Shown: positions 19,128 to 29,800 of the stretch, in pieces
How positions within the stretch are numbered: position 1 is the first letter of the stretch
Layout: every line of letters begins with the position of its first letter
Assembly: GCF_019750675.1 (NCBI RefSeq)
Contig: NZ_JAIEOF010000357.1
Span: 1-39,807 of the forward strand
Direction: 5' to 3'
DNA length: 39,807 nucleotides
Source: Methylobacterium sp.
Lineage (GTDB): Bacteria; Pseudomonadota; Alphaproteobacteria; Rhizobiales; Beijerinckiaceae
Translations under genes and position numbers: made by a program
The notes under the pieces: model-generated
What the model saw: the letters and a program-made list of their open reading frames with translations, nothing else
What the model was told of the DNA's origin: nothing
Databases searched by the model: none

Positions 19128-19447
19128 CCTGGAAAACGCTGCTCACCTTATTCGCGCCACCGCGCGGCGTCCTCGGCATTTTTGCCACATGCCCGTGCGA
19201 TCGCCGGTCGGAGGGCCCCCGCGCGGAGGCCGCAACGCCGCGGAGCCTTACGGGATCTCGCGTTCCCCCGGAACCCCCGGCCGGCCGGGCACCCGGATCG
19301 GACGGGGGCCAAATCGCACGCCCCGGCCCGCCCGGCCTTTGCAGATCGGCTGCGCGCACCGTATCAGGGCCGGGCCTCGCCGCGCGGCCGCGTCCTCAAA
19401 GCCCGCTCGACCCCTGTCCCTTCGAAGTGCCGGAGTGCGGATTTCCG

Positions 19448-20542
19448 ATGCGCGAACCGAACGCGGTCGATTTCTGGCGTGGGCTCGCCCTCGTCACGAT
19501 CTTCGTGAACCACATCCCCGGCAACACCTTCGAGCGCTACACCTACTCGCAGTACGGTATCTCGGACGCGGCCGAGCTGTTCGTGTTCCTGGCCGGCTGG
19601 TCGATCGGCATCGCCACGCGCGAGCGCGACGGCAGGCCCGAGCCGCGCCTGCGGACCGTGCTGCGCCTCCTGTCCCGCACCATCGAGGTCTACCGCGCGC
19701 AGATCACCACGATGGCGCTGGCGCTGGCCATGATCGCCGGCACCGCCCTGGTGCTCGACAATCCCCTGCTGCTCGAATGGCACAATGCCGGCGGCTTCTT
19801 CGCCGACCCGATCCAGACCATGGTGGGCTTCGTGATGCTCACCCACCAGCTCGGCTTCTTCAACATCCTGCCCCTCTACGTGGTGCTGCTCGGGATCGCG
19901 CCGGTCTTCGTGCTGATCGGGCGCGTGAGCCGGGTCGCCGCCCTGGCCCTGTCCTTCGGGCTCTACGCGGCGAGCCTGGTCTTCGAGTGGAACCTGCCCT
20001 CCTGGCCGGGGGAGGGGGACTGGTTCTTCGACCCGTTCTGCTGGCAACTCCTCCTCGTCATGGGCTTCACGGCGCAGGACTGGAGCCGGACCTCCCCCTG
20101 GCTGAAGCGCTCGGCCCCCCGCCTCGTGCCCGTAGGCGTGCTGATCGTCCTCACCGGCATCGTCCTGTCGGTGCTCGAACTGCGGCCCGATCCGCTCCTC
20201 GTGCCCGACCCGCGCCTCGTCTTCACCTTCGACAAGACCTACCTCTCGCCGGCGCGCGTGATCCACTTCCTCGGCGTGCTTCTCGCCTTCCAGACCCTCT
20301 ACGCGGTCATCGCACCGCGCCTGGGCTGGGTCGCGACCTTCCTCGCCAGTCTCGGGCGCAACTCCCTGGCTGTCTTCTCCATCGGTTCGCTGCTCAGTCT
20401 CGCCGCGCAACTTGTGAGGTTCTGGACCGGCGGCGGTGTCGTCGTCGACGTTTTCGTCGTAGGGTTCGGCCTGTTCGCACTGGGTTTCACCGCATGGTTC
20501 GTCGAATGGCGCTCCCGAAAGCCGCGGCTCTCGTCGCCCTGA
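19448..20542 (+). CDS. OpgC-domain integral membrane protein (acyltransferase-like)
   Basis: MREPNAVDFWRGLALVTIFVNHIPGNTFERYTYSQYGISDAAELFVFLAGWSIG is typical of OpgC_C proteins. Confidence 0.88.
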   Translation: MREPNAVDFWRGLALVTIFVNHIPGNTFERYTYSQYGISDAAELFVFLAGWSIGIATRERDGRPEPRLRTVLRLLSRTIEVYRAQITTMALALAMIAGTALVLDNPLLLEWHNAGGFFADPIQTMVGFVMLTHQLGFFNILPLYVVLLGIAPVFVLIGRVSRVAALALSFGLYAASLVFEWNLPSWPGEGDWFFDPFCWQLLLVMGFTAQDWSRTSPWLKRSAPRLVPVGVLIVLTGIVLSVLELRPDPLLVPDPRLVFTFDKTYLSPARVIHFLGVLLAFQTLYAVIAPRLGWVATFLASLGRNSLAVFSIGSLLSLAAQLVRFWTGGGVVVDVFVVGFGLFALGFTAWFVEWRSRKPRLSSP

Positions 20543-21525
20543 GCTTGAGTCTGGCCGGCATGGCGGGCGGCAGTGTGGTCTCGGCGCAGGCGCCGGCGGC
20601 CCAACCGCAGCCCCCGGGGCCGGAGGACTTCATGCCCCGGCCCGGCCCGGCGGCGCCGGTTCCGGCGTCCCCCACCGTGGTCTCGCCGCCCAACGTCGCG
20701 TCGGCGGGCGCGGGCGTCGACGGGGAGGCGGTCGACGTCACCCTGTCGCCGGAATGCCGGGTTCCGGGCTCGAAGCTCTACACCCTGGCCCGCCTCGGCG
20801 CCGTGAAGGCCGCCCTCAAGGAGAAGCATCCGGTCCGGGTCCTGGCCATCGGCGCCTCCACCATGGGGCTCGGAGCCTCGGCCACCTATCCGGTGAAGCT
20901 GGAGACGGCGCTGGAGCGCTCGCTGCCCGACGTCGACGTGGTGGTGGAGAGCCGGGGCCTCCAGGGTGAGATCGCCTCCGGCGCCGGCGAGCGCCTGCGC
21001 AGCATGGTGGCGGAACTGGAGCCCGACCTCGTGATCTGGCAGGTCGGCTCGCACGATGCCCTGGCGCGCGTCGACCTCGACGCCTTCGAGAGCGCCCTCG
21101 ACGAGACCGTGCAGTGGATCAAGGGCCACGCGATCGACGTCGTGCTGGTCAGCCCGGTCTACACCGCCAGCCTCGCCCAGGACGCCTATTACACCAGCCT
21201 CGTGGGCAAGGTTCAGGAGGTCGCCCGGCGCGAGGGCGTGCCCCTGGTGCAGCGCTACGAGGCCATGCGCTACCTGGCGCTGCGCAACGACAAGGGCGAG
21301 GGGCACCTCCTCGGCACACAGTTCCGCCTCAACGACCTCGGCCTGCGCTGCATGGCCGAGCACGTCACCCGCGCCATCACCCTCTCGCTCCTTCAGCCCG
21401 ACCCGGTCTCCACGGGCAGCGCCGGGCGCCCCGCCCTGACCCTGGCGCCCCCGAAGGACTCGCCCGGGGTGAAGGACTCGGCTGGCGTCAGGGGCACGCC
21501 GCCGCCGGTGTCGCCGGGGGATTGA
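20494..21525 (+). CDS. Secreted SGNH/GDSL-like hydrolase
   Basis: In the frame of ORF 19045..21525; signal peptide, VRVLAIGASTMGLGAS, LVIWQVGSHDA, conserved C-terminal region; overlaps the end of the OpgC gene. Confidence 0.8.
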   Translation: MVRRMALPKAAALVALSLSLAGMAGGSVVSAQAPAAQPQPPGPEDFMPRPGPAAPVPASPTVVSPPNVASAGAGVDGEAVDVTLSPECRVPGSKLYTLARLGAVKAALKEKHPVRVLAIGASTMGLGASATYPVKLETALERSLPDVDVVVESRGLQGEIASGAGERLRSMVAELEPDLVIWQVGSHDALARVDLDAFESALDETVQWIKGHAIDVVLVSPVYTASLAQDAYYTSLVGKVQEVARREGVPLVQRYEAMRYLALRNDKGEGHLLGTQFRLNDLGLRCMAEHVTRAITLSLLQPDPVSTGSAGRPALTLAPPKDSPGVKDSAGVRGTPPPVSPGD

Positions 21526-21602
21526 ACGGCCGCGAGTTCGAGTGGAGGCCCACCCAAAGCCTTAACCCCGCCGCTTAACCGGCCCGCAACGCCGGGCCGG
21601 CT

Positions 21603-22991
21603 ATGGCCGATGCGGGGTTGGGGGGCATCGCGTTGGGCATCGCGACGGACAGGATCGGGGTCGGCGGCCGCTGGGGCGGTCTCGGCCGCCTGCGCGGCGG
21701 CGCCGCCGGAGCGGCCATCGACGTCTTCGCCATCCGCATCGCGGCCGCGGGCTTCGCCTACGTCGCGCAGGTGCTGATGGCGCGCCTGATGGGCGGCACC
21801 GAGTACGGCATCTTCGCCGCCATCTGGGTCTGGATCGCGATCCTCGGGCATTCGGCCACCCTCGGCCTCTCGCAGGGCGCCTGCCGGTTCCTGCCGGCGG
21901 ACCAGGCACGGGGCGATCTCGCTTCCGTGCGGGCCTACCTCGTCGGCGGGCTCGCCGTCACCCTGGCCTGCGCCGTCGCCGTCGCCGCCGGGGGGCTCGC
22001 GCTGGTCTGGGTCGAGGGCTCGCTGCTGGCCGGGCCCTACGCGGCCCCGCTCCTCGTGGCCGCCCTCGTGCTTCCGCTCTTCGCCCTGCAGGATTACTGC
22101 GAGGGCATCGCCCGCAGCCAGAACTGGGCGGTCCTCGCCATCGCGCCGCCCTACCTGCTGCGCCAGGGCCTGATCATGGCCGCCATGCTGCTCGCGGTCG
22201 GCCTCGGCGCTCCGGCGGAGGCGCGCATCGCCGTCCTGTGCACCCTCGTGGCCACCGGCATCGCCGTGGGCGTCCAGGTAGGCAGCCTGATGCTGCGGCT
22301 GCGCCGGAGCCTGCCCGCCGGCCCGCGCCGCTACGCCTGGCGGCGCTGGTTTCGCGCCTGCCTGCCCATCGCCGCCGGGGATCTCGCCAGCGCCGGCTTC
22401 AACGTCGTCGACGTGGTGGTGCTGAGCCTCCTGGCGCCGCCGGCCACGGTGGGGCTCTACTTCGCCGCCACCCGGATCCAGCAATTCGTGGTCTTCGTGC
22501 ATTTCGCCGCCACCGCCGCCACGGCCCAGCGCTTCACCGCCGCCCACGCGGCCGGGGACCGGGCCGGCCTCGCCACCCTGGTGCGGATGCAGGCACGCCT
22601 GGCTCTCGCCGCCACGATCCTCGTCGGCGCCGCGGTGCTGGCCGCCGCGCCCCTGCTCCTCGGGCTGTTCGGCCCGGAATTCCGGGCGAGCCTGCCGATC
22701 CTCGCCGTGCTGGTCGCCGGCAGCGTCGCGGCCGGCCTGTTCGGGCCGGGCGAAGACCTCCTCAACATGTTGGGGGGCGAACGGCTCGCCGCCCTCGTCA
22801 CCGTGGGGATGCTGGCCCTGGCAGGCGGCCTCTGCCTCGTCCTCGTGCCGATCCTCGGCGTGTCGGGCGCCGCGCTCGCGATGGCGCTCGCCACCACCCT
22901 GCGAGCCGGCGCCATGGCGCTGGCCGCCCGCGCCGTGCACGGATTGTCGACGCCGGTCTGGCCGGACCTGTCAGGACGGAGCGCCCGATGA
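21603..22991 (+). CDS. Oligosaccharide flippase / lipopolysaccharide biosynthesis (Wzx/MVF-type) membrane protein
   Basis: 462 aa with many TM segments; 'RLMGGTEYGIFAAIWVWIAILGHSATLGLSQGACRFLP'. Confidence 0.85.
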   Translation: MADAGLGGIALGIATDRIGVGGRWGGLGRLRGGAAGAAIDVFAIRIAAAGFAYVAQVLMARLMGGTEYGIFAAIWVWIAILGHSATLGLSQGACRFLPADQARGDLASVRAYLVGGLAVTLACAVAVAAGGLALVWVEGSLLAGPYAAPLLVAALVLPLFALQDYCEGIARSQNWAVLAIAPPYLLRQGLIMAAMLLAVGLGAPAEARIAVLCTLVATGIAVGVQVGSLMLRLRRSLPAGPRRYAWRRWFRACLPIAAGDLASAGFNVVDVVVLSLLAPPATVGLYFAATRIQQFVVFVHFAATAATAQRFTAAHAAGDRAGLATLVRMQARLALAATILVGAAVLAAAPLLLGLFGPEFRASLPILAVLVAGSVAAGLFGPGEDLLNMLGGERLAALVTVGMLALAGGLCLVLVPILGVSGAALAMALATTLRAGAMALAARAVHGLSTPVWPDLSGRSAR

Positions 22992-24181
22992 TCGCCGCAC
23001 GCGCCCGCGCGCCGGGCGGGGCCATCCCGGACTTGGCCCACGCCGTCACAACCCTCGGCGCGCTCGGAGCGGAGGCGCAGGCCTGGGACGACCTCACGGC
23101 GCGGGCAGGGGACGCCCATCCCTATTACGGCCGGCACGTGATGCAGGCGCATGTGGCGAGTGGCCTCGCGAGCCCCGATCTGCGGGTCCTCGTGGTGCGC
23201 GGCAGTCGCGGGCTGGAGGCGCTGCTGCCCTTTCGCCTGTCCTACGACATCTGCGGCCTCGGCAGGCCCCTGGCGCTGCCGTTCGTCTCGCCCTTCGTCA
23301 CCGCGACGGCGCCCCTGGTGGCGGCGGGGCCCGAGCGACCGGCCGTCCTCGCGGCCCTGGTGGCGGGCCTGCGGGCGGCGTCGGACGGGCGGCCCTGGCG
23401 CTGGCCGCTGCTCGCCGTCGATGCGCCCCTCGGCCGCGATCTTTGCGCCGCCCTCGACGCCGCCGGATGGGCGCGGGGCGAGGTCGGGCGTTTCGCGCGC
23501 CCCGTCCTCGATCGGCGCGCCGATCACGCCGCCTTCCTCGACGGGCACCCCCATCGCGGCCGCCTGAAGGACCTGCGCCGCCGCCAGCGCCGCCTCGCCG
23601 AGGGGGGCATCGTCACTTATGCCGCCGCCACGGACGGTGCGGCCCTCGCCGGGGCGGTCGAGCGCTTCCTGGCGCTCGAGGGGTCGGGCTGGAAGGGCGA
23701 GGCGGGCAGCGCCATGGCCTGTCGCCCCGCCCATGCGGCCTTCGCGCGCGCGGTGTTCGGACCGGCACCGGGACCGGTGCGGGTCCGCGCCGACACCCTG
23801 AGCCTCGATGGCCGGGCCCTGGCGATCAGCCTCGCCCTGGTCTCGGGCGGGACCGCCTACCTCCTGAAGACGGCCTATGACGAGGCGGCCCGGAGCCTGG
23901 CGCCGGGATTGCTCTTGGAGGCCGAGATCGTCAGGGCGCTCCACGACGACGCGTTCGCGGGCCGCCTCGACTCGGCGACGATGGGCGATTCGCCCCTCGA
24001 GAGCCTCTACCGGGATCGCGAGGCCGTGGCCGAGATCGTGGTGGTGCCTGGGGACGTGCGCCGCCTCATCAGCCTGGAGCGACGCCTGCGCCTCGCCCGG
24101 CTGGAGGCGGAGGCCCGCAGCGAGGCCAAGCGCCTGTTGCGGCGCCGGCCCGGCGGCGGCGCCCGCAGTATCGGGCCCTGA
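22988..24181 (+). CDS. GNAT/BioF2-like (FemAB-CelD type) acyltransferase
   Basis: Start ATGA overlaps the stop of the flippase; '[16 protein letters not shown]...[42 protein letters not shown]' matches the acetyltransferase_6 pattern. Confidence 0.85.
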   Translation: MIAARARAPGGAIPDLAHAVTTLGALGAEAQAWDDLTARAGDAHPYYGRHVMQAHVASGLASPDLRVLVVRGSRGLEALLPFRLSYDICGLGRPLALPFVSPFVTATAPLVAAGPERPAVLAALVAGLRAASDGRPWRWPLLAVDAPLGRDLCAALDAAGWARGEVGRFARPVLDRRADHAAFLDGHPHRGRLKDLRRRQRRLAEGGIVTYAAATDGAALAGAVERFLALEGSGWKGEAGSAMACRPAHAAFARAVFGPAPGPVRVRADTLSLDGRALAISLALVSGGTAYLLKTAYDEAARSLAPGLLLEAEIVRALHDDAFAGRLDSATMGDSPLESLYRDREAVAEIVVVPGDVRRLISLERRLRLARLEAEARSEAKRLLRRRPGGGARSIGP

Positions 24182-24240
24182 CGCGCCGGTCCGTCCGTGC
24201 TACTGCGCGGCCTCGGCACGCCAGACAGGACTTCAGCCCC

Positions 24241-24660
24241 ATGCGCCGTCCGTTCTACGCCCTCACCGGAGCCTTGATCCTCGCCATGACCGCATCCGCA
24301 TCCGCCGAGACCATCACCACGCCTTCGGGCCTGCAGTACCGCGACGAGGTCGTGGGCACCGGCCCCGAGCCGAAGGCCGGCCAGAAGGTCAGCGTCCACT
24401 ACACCGGCTGGCTCGACGAGGGCGGCAAGCCGGGCAAGAAGTTCGATTCGTCGCGCGACCGCGGCACGCCCTTCACCTTCACCCTCGGCGCCGGCCAGGT
24501 CATCGCCGGCTGGGATACGGGCGTGGCCACGATGAAGATCGGCGGCAAGCGCACCCTGATCATCCCACCGGACCAGGGCTACGGCGCGCGCGGCGCCGGC
24601 GGCTTGATTCCGCCCAACGCCACTCTGATCTTCGACGTGGAACTGCTCGGCGCCCGCTGA
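24241..24660 (+). CDS. FKBP-type peptidyl-prolyl cis-trans isomerase, exported
   Basis: Signal peptide then [35 protein letters not shown]...[20 protein letters not shown]. Confidence 0.95.
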   Translation: MRRPFYALTGALILAMTASASAETITTPSGLQYRDEVVGTGPEPKAGQKVSVHYTGWLDEGGKPGKKFDSSRDRGTPFTFTLGAGQVIAGWDTGVATMKIGGKRTLIIPPDQGYGARGAGGLIPPNATLIFDVELLGAR

Positions 24661-24677
24661 GGCCCGCGCGACGTGTT

Positions 24678-24707
24678 CCGGCCGGGTGGTCCTACCCGGC
24701 CGGGTTT
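24678..24707. terminator. Hairpin terminator between convergent genes
   Basis: Perfect CCGGCCGGGT-ggtcct-ACCCGGCCGG followed by GTTT; overlaps the last codons of the - strand gene. Confidence 0.6.
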
Positions 24708-25918
24708 GAATTCCCCGTTCGCGGCCCGGTCTCGGCGGGCGGTCGGTACACGAGGCCGACCTCGCCGGGGGAAGGGGCCGTGAAGGTGATTCCGGCGATC
24801 TCAAGGGCGGTGCGGATCGCGGCGCATGTCCGAGGCCGCAGGGCGCCGCCGCCGCTCTCTTCGAGGCGCTTGACGCTGGAATCCGAGACCCTGGCCGCCG
24901 CCGCCAGTTCCGGGATCGACCAGTTCAGCAGCGCCCGCGCCCCGCGCACCAGGGAGCCGGGCAGATCGTCGAGCCGGGCGCCAGCGGGCTGCGCCGCCGC
25001 GGCGGCGGAACTCGTGAGGTCGAGGATGAGGCCGATCCACTCGCTCACGGTCCGGTCGGAATTGAGCAGGGGCACGGCGCGGCTGTTCACCCAGCGATAG
25101 CTCCCGTCCGCGCAGCGCAGGCGGTAATTGGCCTCGTAGGTGTCGCTCCGTTCGATCGCCTGGGTCCAGGCGTGCATCGCACGCGGCTGATCCTCCGGAT
25201 GGACCGCGTGAATCCACCCGCCGCGGCGCCATTCCGCCTCTGATTGGCCGGTCAGCTCGCACCAGGCGGGGCAGGACCAGTGGGTCCCGTCGCCGTTCGC
25301 GATCCAGACCACTGCGACGATGGCCTGGACGAGGCCCTGATAGCGCGCCCGGCTCCGGTCGATCACCTGGGCCGCCTCCCGGCGGCTCGTGATATCGATG
25401 ACGATCCCGTCCATACGGGTCGGAACGCCGTTGCTCCCCAGCACGACGTCCGCCTTGATCTCGATCCAGCGTACGGTTCTGTCGGGCCGAACGATGCGCA
25501 ACTCGCGCTGGACCGACAGGCCCGAGTTCGGGGCCGCCAAGATTTCCTCGCGGATGCCGCAATCGGCCGGATGAACGAGGTCCAGGACGTTGGTGCCGCC
25601 CGTACGGGTCAGTCCGGCGATGCGCAGGAGGCCGTCCGACATCGTCATGGAGAGGTCGCTCAGGTCGATCGACCAGACTCCGATCTGGGCCTGATCCTCG
25701 ATCAGGCGCAACATGTGGCTCGCGGATGTCGCCGAGCGGGAATGAAAGATGCGATCCAAAAATTGATGCTCTGACGGGCTTGGGTTTTCGAATGGCACGG
25801 TTTCTTTATCTCCGCGCCGATCGTGAGAGCCCTCGACCAGCACGCCGGTTCGGCTTGGCTTCGGAGTTACACTCCCGGAAGCGTGATATAACAGAACAAG
25901 GCCTCCGGTAAAATTCAT
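24692..25918 (-). CDS. PAS-PAS protein with C-terminal XRE-like helix-turn-helix
   Basis: Two PAS/PAC regions (DGIVIDITSRREA; WIGLILDLTSS) then 'LVRGARALLNWSIPELAAAARVSDSSVKRLEESGGGALRPRTCAAIRTALEIAGITF'. Start uncertain. Confidence 0.78.
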   Translation of the reverse strand: MNFTGGLVLLYHASGSVTPKPSRTGVLVEGSHDRRGDKETVPFENPSPSEHQFLDRIFHSRSATSASHMLRLIEDQAQIGVWSIDLSDLSMTMSDGLLRIAGLTRTGGTNVLDLVHPADCGIREEILAAPNSGLSVQRELRIVRPDRTVRWIEIKADVVLGSNGVPTRMDGIVIDITSRREAAQVIDRSRARYQGLVQAIVAVVWIANGDGTHWSCPAWCELTGQSEAEWRRGGWIHAVHPEDQPRAMHAWTQAIERSDTYEANYRLRCADGSYRWVNSRAVPLLNSDRTVSEWIGLILDLTSSAAAAAQPAGARLDDLPGSLVRGARALLNWSIPELAAAARVSDSSVKRLEESGGGALRPRTCAAIRTALEIAGITFTAPSPGEVGLVYRPPAETGPRTGNSNPAG

Positions 25919-25923
25919 TTTCT

Positions 25924-25980
25924 TGAGCGAGCTTCATTTTTATAAATACAATTTGTATGAAGCAAATCTATGTCTCGCTC
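25924..25980. promoter_or_regulatory. AT-rich nested palindromes upstream of the PAS-HTH gene
   Basis: GAGCGAG/CTCGCTC (25925-25931 / 25974-25980), GCTTCAT/ATGAAGC (25931-25937 / 25957-25963), and 13-bp palindrome ATACAATTTGTAT (25946-25958). Confidence 0.45.
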
Positions 25981-26862
25981 CAGCTTTGTCGTGCCGAAAG
26001 ATAGACTAGCTTTTGCCTGAAACACCTGGTGGCAAGCCGCTGGGCCGGATAGCTGCGACTACGCGTATGCAATCGTGAGAGTCTTCAATTTTTAGTTTTG
26101 CATGCATCTCGTGAAACGTGGCGTACGGAAAACGCAACACATCAATCGAAACGATGCTCGGACATAGCTGGGAAGACTGCGCACGAGTGCAAATCCGACT
26201 GCTTGGATGTCTCCCGAGGGCTTGTGACGAGATTGCATCTACCTCGCCGGGGCCGAGTGAACGAGCATCGAACGGGTTCGAACACAGGCCGCCCTGCGTT
26301 CGCGCCCGGTGACATCTTCCGCGCCGCCGGGGTCCCCTTCCGGTCAAGCTACAGTTGGGAAACCAGCGCAGTACTTTTCAATCGCAAGTCGACTTCAAAA
26401 ATTCGTGATGCCGATGCGATCGATCATGGCTCGCGTGCCCGCGATTGTTTGCGCCGCCCTTCTGTTGGATGGATGTCGGTATTCCGTCGACCTCAAAAGT
26501 GTCGGAATCGCTTCCCCCGCGTCCGATGCCCGGCGTCGCTCACCGCCGCCAGATCCGAACGGGTTTGACCGCACGCGACTGATTCGCCGCGGCGCGCCGA
26601 TCGGACGGTATCCGCGCTGGCGACACCCGCGGCCCGCCCGTCGCTCCCGTTCGGGGCGCGAGGGGGCCGAAAAGCCTGACACACGCGGCGGGTCGTCGCC
26701 GTCCGGGGCCGTTCCGTCGCGGGATCGATGGAAACCCGTGAGCGCCGGTGCTCAAGTGCGGCCGGGCGGAGAGGTCCGCGTCCGCTTCGGCGGAGACGGC
26801 CTGCCACAGCCCGCCCGGGATGATCGCTCATGCCGGGCCGATCGCAGCGAGGACAGCATCGC

Positions 26863-29800
26863 ATGGCCCTGGAACGGAACGCCGCTCTCTCCAGCCCCGA
26901 GGCGCAGGGTGCCCGCAAGGATCTGCTGGGGGCCGCGGCCGATCGGGTCGAGGCCATGGGCGGCCCGGGCGGCTTCGTCGCCGATCTGTTCGGGCGCGTG
27001 CCCCCCGAGGATCTGGCCCCCTACACCCCACAGGCCCTGGCGGACCTCGCCCTGGCGGCCCGCGCGCACCTCGCCGAGCCCCGGTCGGCGGGCGCCGCCT
27101 CCGGCATCGCCGTGAGCGACCGCACCGTCGAACGCGAGGGGCGGCCGCGCGACCTCACCATCGTCGAGATCGTCAACGACAACCGGCCCTTCCTCCTCGA
27201 TTCCTGCCTGGCCGAACTGACCGAGCTGGGGCTGACACCGCACCTCGTTGCCCACCCCATCCTGGGTGTCGAACGGGACGCCGCGGGGAGCCTCGTGCGC
27301 GTCGTGGGCGAGACCACCGCCGACACCAACGCGGCGCTGGCCCGCGAGAGCTTCATCCACATCCACCTCGACCGCCTCGATGCGGAGGCGGCCCGCACCC
27401 GGCTGATCGACGGCCTGACGGGGGTCTTCCGGGACGTGGCGCTCGCTACCGACGATCACGAGGCGATGGCCGGCCGCCTCGCCCGGCTCGCGGCAGGCTA
27501 CGCCAGCGCCCCGCCGCCCCTTCCCGAGGGCGAGGTGGCGGAGGCGCGGGCCTTCCTCGACTGGCTCGGCGCGGGGCACTTCACCCTGCTGGGCCTGCGC
27601 GAGCACGGGCTCGCGGGCCACGCGGACGCTCCCGCCGAGCCCACCCTGGTGGAGGGCTCCGGCCTCGGCCTGCTGCGCGATCCCGGCGCGGCGGTGCTGC
27701 GGCGCGGCGGCGCCCTCGTCGACATCACGCCCGAGATCCGCGCCTTCCTGGACGGGCCGCAGGCGCTCATCATCACCAAGGCCAGCGTGCGGTCGCGGGT
27801 CCACCGCTCCGCCTATCTCGACTACATCGCCTGCAAGCTGTTCTCCCCAGAGGGCGCGCTCAGCGGCGAGGTCGTCATCGTCGGGCTGTTCACGGCAAGC
27901 GCCTACACCCTGCCGACCCGCGAAATCCCGTATCTTCGCGAGAAGGTCGCGCGGGTGGCGGCGCGGGCCGGCCTCGACCCGACCAGCCATGCCGGGCGCG
28001 GCCTCCTCAACGTGCTGGAGACCTATCCCCGCGACGACCTGTTCCAGATCGACGGCGACCGGCTCTACCGCTTCAGCCTGGCCATCGCGCACCTCGCCGA
28101 CCGGCCGCGCCTGCGCGTGCTCCAGCGGCCCGACCGCTTCGGCCGCTTCGTCTCGCTCCTCGTCTACGTGCCGAAGGAGCGCTACGATTCTACCGTCCGG
28201 GCGCGGATCGGCGCGTATCTCGCCGCCGAGTATGGCGGGCGCGTCTCCGCCGCCTATCCGTACTTCCCGGAAGGACCGCTCGCCCGCACGCACTTCATCA
28301 TCGGCCTTCCCGAGGCCGGCGCCCCCGAGCGCGACCCCGCCGCACTCGAATCCGGCATCGCCGCCCTGGTGCGGACCTGGGGCGACGACCTGCGTCTCGC
28401 GCTCGCCGAGACCCTGGACGGTCCCCAGGCCCGGGCGCTCGCCGCCCGCTACGGCGAGGCCTTCTCGGCGGCCTATCGCGAGAGCTTCACCCCCCGCGTG
28501 GCCCTCGCCGACATCGCCACCCTGGAGCGCCTGAGCCCCGCGCGCCCCCGCGCCGCCGATATCGGCCGGCGCGCCACCGATCTCGAATCGCAGATCCGCC
28601 TCAAGGTGTTTTCGCGGGGGGCCTCGCTCTCCCTGTCCGAGCGGGTGCCGGTGCTGGAGAACCTCGGCTTCCGCGTCGTCAACGAGCGGACCTACCGCAT
28701 CCTGCCCGCCGGCTCCGACGAGGGCGCCCGGGTCTGGCTGCACGACATGCTGCTGGAGCGCGCCACGGGGGCCGGCATCGACCTCGCCCGCCTGGAACGC
28801 CCGCTCGAGAATGCGCTGCTGGCCCTCGGCGGCGGCTTTGCGGAATCGGACGGGTTCAACCGCCTGGTCCTCGAGGCCGAGCTGACCTGGCGCGAGGCCG
28901 CGATCCTGCGGGCTTTCGGCCGCTACCTGCGCCAGCTCCGGATCCGCTACGGCCAGGATTACCTCGCCGCGACGCTCGCCGCCCATCCGGGCCTCGCCCG
29001 CGCCCTCGTGGCCCTGTTCCAGGCCCGCTTCGACCCCGCCCTCGAGGACGCGCGTGCGGCGCGCGAGGCGGAGATCCGCGCCGGCATCGAGAGCGACCTC
29101 GCCGCCGTCACCAGCCTCGACGAGGACCGCATCCTGCGCCGCTTCGTCAACCTGATCGAGGCGGTCGTCCGCACGAACGCCTACCAGCGCGCGGACGGGG
29201 GCGGCGACCGCGAGACCATCGCGTTCAAGTTCGCCTGCGCCAAGGTCGCCGGCATGCCGCTGCCGCGCCCGTTCTTCGAGATCTTCGTGTACTCGCCGCG
29301 GGTGGAGGGTGTGCACCTGCGCTTCGGCTACGTGGCGCGGGGCGGCCTGCGCTGGTCCGACCGTCCGGAGGATTTTCGCACCGAGGTGCTCGGCCTCGTG
29401 AAGGCCCAGCAGGTGAAGAATGCCGTCATCGTCCCCGTCGGCGCCAAGGGCGGCTTCTTTCCCAAGCGCCTGCCACCGGCCTCGGACCGGCAGGCCTGGA
29501 TGGAGGAGGGCACCGAGAGCTACCGGATCTTCATCCGCACCCTCCTCGAACTGACCGACAACATCGTGGACGATGCGATCGTCCCCCCGGCCGATACCGT
29601 GCGGCACGACCCCGACGACGCCTACCTGGTGGTGGCCGCCGACAAGGGCACCGCCACCTTCTCCGACATCGCCAACGCCCTCTCGGCCGAGCGCGGCCAC
29701 TGGCTCGGCGACGCCTTCGCCTCCGGCGGTAGCCAGGGCTACGACCACAAGGGCATGGGCATCACGGCGCGCGGCGCCTGGGAGGCGGTCAAGCGCCACT

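Noticed and set aside
17757-19508. 583-aa + strand ORF opposite kaiC-like gene
   Set aside because: Antisense mirror frame rich in His/Asp/Arg/Gly; no domain signal.
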